Shown piece after piece: positions 43,191 through 46,568 of a DNA stretch of 46,568 bases. The notes below the pieces were generated by a model, which saw only the letters and a list, made by a program, of their open reading frames with translations, was not told where the DNA came from and ran no database searches. This DNA is from an uncultured Acidobacteriia bacterium (GTDB lineage: Bacteria; Acidobacteriota; Terriglobia; Bryobacterales; Bryobacteraceae). How positions within the stretch are numbered: position 1 is the first letter of the stretch; every line of letters starts with the position of its first letter. The translations under genes and the position numbers were made by a program. The stretch lies in assembly GCA_903876865.1 (NCBI GenBank), contig CAIRBY010000258.1, forward strand, positions 1-46,568, written 5' to 3'.

Positions 43191-45796
43191 GGCAGCGCAA
43201 TCCCGCGCAGCGCCATAGAGCTTTTCATCACCGTGTAGAGATGCTTCACTTCGGAGGCGTTCAGCACTCGATTCCAGATGCCAACAGATGCAATCAGCAT
43301 TTGCGGCTCCTGATATGCACCGCCATCGCTGCCAATCCACATTTGTGCGGACGTCATCACGGGCGTTGTGCCGCCGCCACCGCCATATGTGAAGTTGTAG
43401 TACGTGCTGCTTTCCACCCCGTTGATGTAGATTTTCACGCTGCCCGCGATGACGCCAGTGCCGCGAGTCATGACCACATGCGCCCACGTCGCACCAGTGA
43501 TCAAGCTACCAGCCGAGCACACGCCGCGATTCACGTTCAAAGCTGTATTCCAGATCGCGCAGACCGACCCCGGATTCGTCGTGCTCGCGTTACTGTCGGT
43601 CCAGAACCATAGACCGGATGATCCGCCAGTATTCCCCGCACCAAACCATCGGTATTGCGTACTTGCGCTCGGCCACTGCACCACGCCAGAAAAACTCCAC
43701 GGCAGATCACTCGCGAATAGAGCGGGCTTGATCACTGCCCCATTCGGAGTGAGGTCGTATAGCGTCAGGCCCTGGCTTCCAGTCGGCAGCGAAATGCCAG
43801 TGGATGCCCACATCGTGGAATTTTGCTTAAACCCGCACCCTGTGTATGATCCCGCGTAGCACGGCCAGAGTACCGCCGTCGGTTGCGCGTTAAATATACA
43901 TGTCGCAGCCGTAGTGCATCCGCTGGCACCGGAGTTGATGACCCTCGCTTGGTCGATGGTGCCGACGAACGGCCACGACGTATTTCCCCGATGCTCGTAG
44001 AAATCGAAATAATATTCGAGCCCTTTTCGCGGAATCGCATTAGACACACTGCCCGTTGAGAACCTTATCCCGCTGTTACCTAGGTTGGCCGACCCTTGCG
44101 CTGGTGCGGGAACTACCAGTTCGACTGGCTGATAGAATGCGACAGCCTTGGTCTCGGCGTGATATGCCTGGAACAAGGGAGAACCAATGCCGCCAGTACA
44201 CGCGCTGGTGTCGTGTGTCCCACCGTTCAGTTGAATCTGATATTGGTTCCCGATGATGGCTGTTCCAGCCGCTGCGGTTCCATTGATGGCAGCCCAACAC
44301 CCAGTAGCGCCTGAAATGTTCAATGCCGTCGTACCCGTCCAGTACCCTGGCATCGTAGCGGACAGGGTGAGGATCGGATTGGTCGCGGCTGTGATCGAGG
44401 CGATGGTGTAGTTGTTGCTGCTGTACCAGTAATAGGCATCGAACAAGTCCAAGCATTTGAAATGCATGGAATCATTGCCCTGCGCGGCGCACGTCTCGCG
44501 CATGATGTTGACGAAATCGTGGCCCTGTCCTGCGGCAATGGAATGCAGTGGGGTCCACGGACCCCAAGGAGCAGGAGAAGTTTCTACCCACATCTGCCCA
44601 CCGTAACTGTTCGTGGCGTAAGCATTGTCCCAGAGTTGCGAGGTCATGACGAAGGTGCACTTGCTCTGTCCGTCGCAAAGCCAAACGGGCGCACGCCACG
44701 TCACACCGAAATTCGCAAACGGGATCGACCCATTTCCAGTAGAAGGTTGTTTTACCCAAAGTGGAGTTGCACTGGCCTGAGTCTGCGTCCAGTTGGCTCC
44801 GGCTCCGCAGTTCCCGCTGATCGACAGCGCAGACGCGGGTGTGTAGTTGGAGTTGACGTAATACCAGTATTGAGCAGGGTCCAGAACTGATCCAATCGAG
44901 TTGCTGACGCAAACGAGATATGCGGTGGCTCGATTTCCGTTTGAAGTAATCGCGTACAGATACGGACCGAACGGCAGCGTGCAGTCGTTCCCTTGGCAGA
45001 AATCAAACACGTGAAGCTGCTGCATGATCCCTGTGCTGCCATTGTATGGAGATGGCTCTTTCCACATCATCGACGAGTGCGTCCCGTCGAGGTACGCCGT
45101 GTTGGTGCATGTCGCCGTTCCACTCGCTGCATCGCACTTCGGCGCGTCGCCCGTCGCGCTCCAATTCGTCGCGTCGCATCCAGCCCCACCCGAGCGGTTG
45201 AAGTAGGTGTAGGGATTGCACCAGTGTGCGCCACCGTCCGGTGAGCACACAAGAGTATTGTCGTGACCTTCAAAGAGACCACCGTAATCGTTCTGGCGAT
45301 TTGGGGATATACACACGTAACCACCAGCCACCGCAAACGGCTCTGACGATTTCCATGTGCCGTGGTTCACATTGGCGACATCAGCAGACGTATACTTGCC
45401 AAACCACCCCGCAGGTACGTCCGTCGTTACTGGACCGCCATAGCTAGACATCGCGTTCACCAGCGACATCGACACGCTATAGCCAGACAAATCCAGCGTA
45501 CCAATGGTGTACGCTACGATGTTGCCTTGTGTCCCCTTCACGTTGGTGTCGTTCGTGGTGCACAACTGCGCAGTGATCGTGTGGTTCCCCGTTCCATCGC
45601 CCCTGTTGAGCGTCATAGTCGCCGGAGTGCCGCCGCTTGCGAACGTGGTCGGGAGTTGAACGCAGTACGGAGTGTCTCCCTGAACGTCGAATGTGGAGGC
45701 CCAATAGTCCAGTGCTGGGCCGTTCACTGGAAGCGGAGGAAGCACCCCTTGAGCGAACGCCGGAAGGGAGGCTAAGAGCAGAATCAAGATGCGCAT
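43187..45796 (-). CDS. Large secreted LamG-containing protein
   Basis: Signal peptide [18 protein letters not shown]-terminal GSVKIYINGVESSTYY...MWIGSDGGAYQEPQMLIASVGIWNRVLNASEVKHLY (LamG/concanavalin-like). Confidence 0.65.
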   Translation of the reverse strand: MRILILLLASLPAFAQGVLPPLPVNGPALDYWASTFDVQGDTPYCVQLPTTFASGGTPATMTLNRGDGTGNHTITAQLCTTNDTNVKGTQGNIVAYTIGTLDLSGYSVSMSLVNAMSSYGGPVTTDVPAGWFGKYTSADVANVNHGTWKSSEPFAVAGGYVCISPNRQNDYGGLFEGHDNTLVCSPDGGAHWCNPYTYFNRSGGAGCDATNWSATGDAPKCDAASGTATCTNTAYLDGTHSSMMWKEPSPYNGSTGIMQQLHVFDFCQGNDCTLPFGPYLYAITSNGNRATAYLVCVSNSIGSVLDPAQYWYYVNSNYTPASALSISGNCGAGANWTQTQASATPLWVKQPSTGNGSIPFANFGVTWRAPVWLCDGQSKCTFVMTSQLWDNAYATNSYGGQMWVETSPAPWGPWTPLHSIAAGQGHDFVNIMRETCAAQGNDSMHFKCLDLFDAYYWYSSNNYTIASITAATNPILTLSATMPGYWTGTTALNISGATGCWAAINGTAAAGTAIIGNQYQIQLNGGTHDTSACTGGIGSPLFQAYHAETKAVAFYQPVELVVPAPAQGSANLGNSGIRFSTGSVSNAIPRKGLEYYFDFYEHRGNTSWPFVGTIDQARVINSGASGCTTAATCIFNAQPTAVLWPCYAGSYTGCGFKQNSTMWASTGISLPTGSQGLTLYDLTPNGAVIKPALFASDLPWSFSGVVQWPSASTQYRWFGAGNTGGSSGLWFWTDSNASTTNPGSVCAIWNTALNVNRGVCSAGSLITGATWAHVVMTRGTGVIAGSVKIYINGVESSTYYNFTYGGGGGTTPVMTSAQMWIGSDGGAYQEPQMLIASVGIWNRVLNASEVKHLYTVMKSSMALRGIALP

Positions 45797-46568
45797 TAGT
45801 GCACCACCTTCGATCCGCGAAGTTCAAAATAGAGTGCGCCTGCCGTGAGATAGGTGGAGCTTCCGTTACCCAGGTTGCCGCCGGATTGAGCGCACAGCTG
45901 CGCCGCAATGTTATAGGTACTCCCCGTATTTAAGACAGGCGGATCGGGCGCGGACTCATACCAGTGGTTCTGTCCACCAGCGACGCCCAACAGAAACAGC
46001 GGCACCAAGTTAGCATAGGTGCTGCTGGTTCCCACGCTGCCATACAAGTTGGTGATAGTGCCGTAAGTGAACTGCGTCGTTTCCTGCATCAGCACTGATT
46101 CAAACCGCCACGCCGCATCCACGCCAGAGAGCAGCGTCACTTGAGCACAGTTCGACGCAACGATGAATGCCGCGTTGCTGTAGCTCAGCGTGGTGGTGTA
46201 CGTTTCGATAGCGTTCTGGAAGCTGGTGGATGTGCCACCCGCACCAGTCAACACAAACGCCTGTTGTGTGGGAAGCGCACTAGCGCCAGCACCCATCACC
46301 ATCGCCCCATTCGTCCACGTTGCCGCCGAAGCGACGCCGCTCGACACCACCACAGGTCCAGTACCGCTCGGCGCGGGTCCAGTTGGTCCAGTTGCTCCGG
46401 TCGGCCCCGCAACTCCAGTCGCTCCAGTCGGACCCGTTGCTCCGGTCGGCCCCGTAGGTCCCGTTGGCCCCTGCGGACCGCTCGCCCCAGTCGGACCCGT
46501 TGCTCCAGTCGGCCCCGTAGGTCCCGTTGGCCCCTGCGGACCGCTCGCCCCAGTCGGACCACTAGGAC
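45796..46568 (-). CDS. Collagen-like secreted/tail-fibre-type protein, C-terminal part (continues from 668..1)
   Basis: Gly-X-Y repeats then [58 protein letters not shown] overlap with the LamG gene. Confidence 0.8.
   Translation of the reverse strand, partial: PSGPTGASGPQGPTGPTGPTGATGPTGASGPQGPTGPTGPTGATGPTGATGVAGPTGATGPTGPAPSGTGPVVVSSGVASAATWTNGAMVMGAGASALPTQQAFVLTGAGGTSTSFQNAIETYTTTLSYSNAAFIVASNCAQVTLLSGVDAAWRFESVLMQETTQFTYGTITNLYGSVGTSSTYANLVPLFLLGVAGGQNHWYESAPDPPVLNTGSTYNIAAQLCAQSGGNLGNGSSTYLTAGALYFELRGSKVVH
46439..46568. repeat. Same 63-bp collagen repeat array, two copies at the contig end
   Basis: 46439-46560 identical to 1-122; 46445-46568 identical to 70-193. Confidence 0.95.

Overview
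The window looks like a complete, circularly closing genome of a temperate siphovirus with lambda-like head genes. The end of the contig re-enters the same collagen-like repeat gene that its start lies in, so the unit genome would be about 46.37-46.44 kb depending on repeat number. The host is unknown; an acidobacterial-type high-GC host is only a guess. Nearly all genes are on the minus strand. Late module, read leftward: Nu1-like terminase small subunit (25212), GpA-like TerL, gpW-like joiner, portal, S49 protease with a nested scaffold start, decoration protein, capsid E, neck and tail genes, tail tube, G/GT-type tail chaperones, tape measure, tail tip, fibres, lysis-type small membrane proteins, then across the contig ends to a collagen-like protein, a LamG protein, an M23 peptidase, a phosphoesterase and a D12 methylase. 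Early module, read leftward from a divergent switch at about 37.25 kb: ribbon-helix-helix proteins, small ORFs, a long ParB-like protein, Xis/Int, an attP carrying a tRNA-Cys 3' half, and a VapE-like replication protein. A rightward lysogeny/moron unit (37314-38994) includes a superinfection-immunity-like membrane protein. Main points for follow-up: (i) a 14-bp palindrome TGCACGCGCGTGCA placed 16-27 nt upstream of start codons of unrelated genes, resembling start-associated sequences; (ii) a dense GTCTTGT iteron cluster with an embedded terminator between the replication and terminase genes; (iii) attP lying inside the early operon, so that integration would separate the replication genes from the early promoter; (iv) a candidate -1 frameshift site AAATTTA in the tail chaperone; (v) a hairpin-bearing ~80-bp dispersed repeat; (vi) a perfect 73-bp tandem duplication of a gene start; (vii) variable copy number of the collagen repeat between the contig ends. 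All product names come from reading protein sequence by eye; no database search was run.
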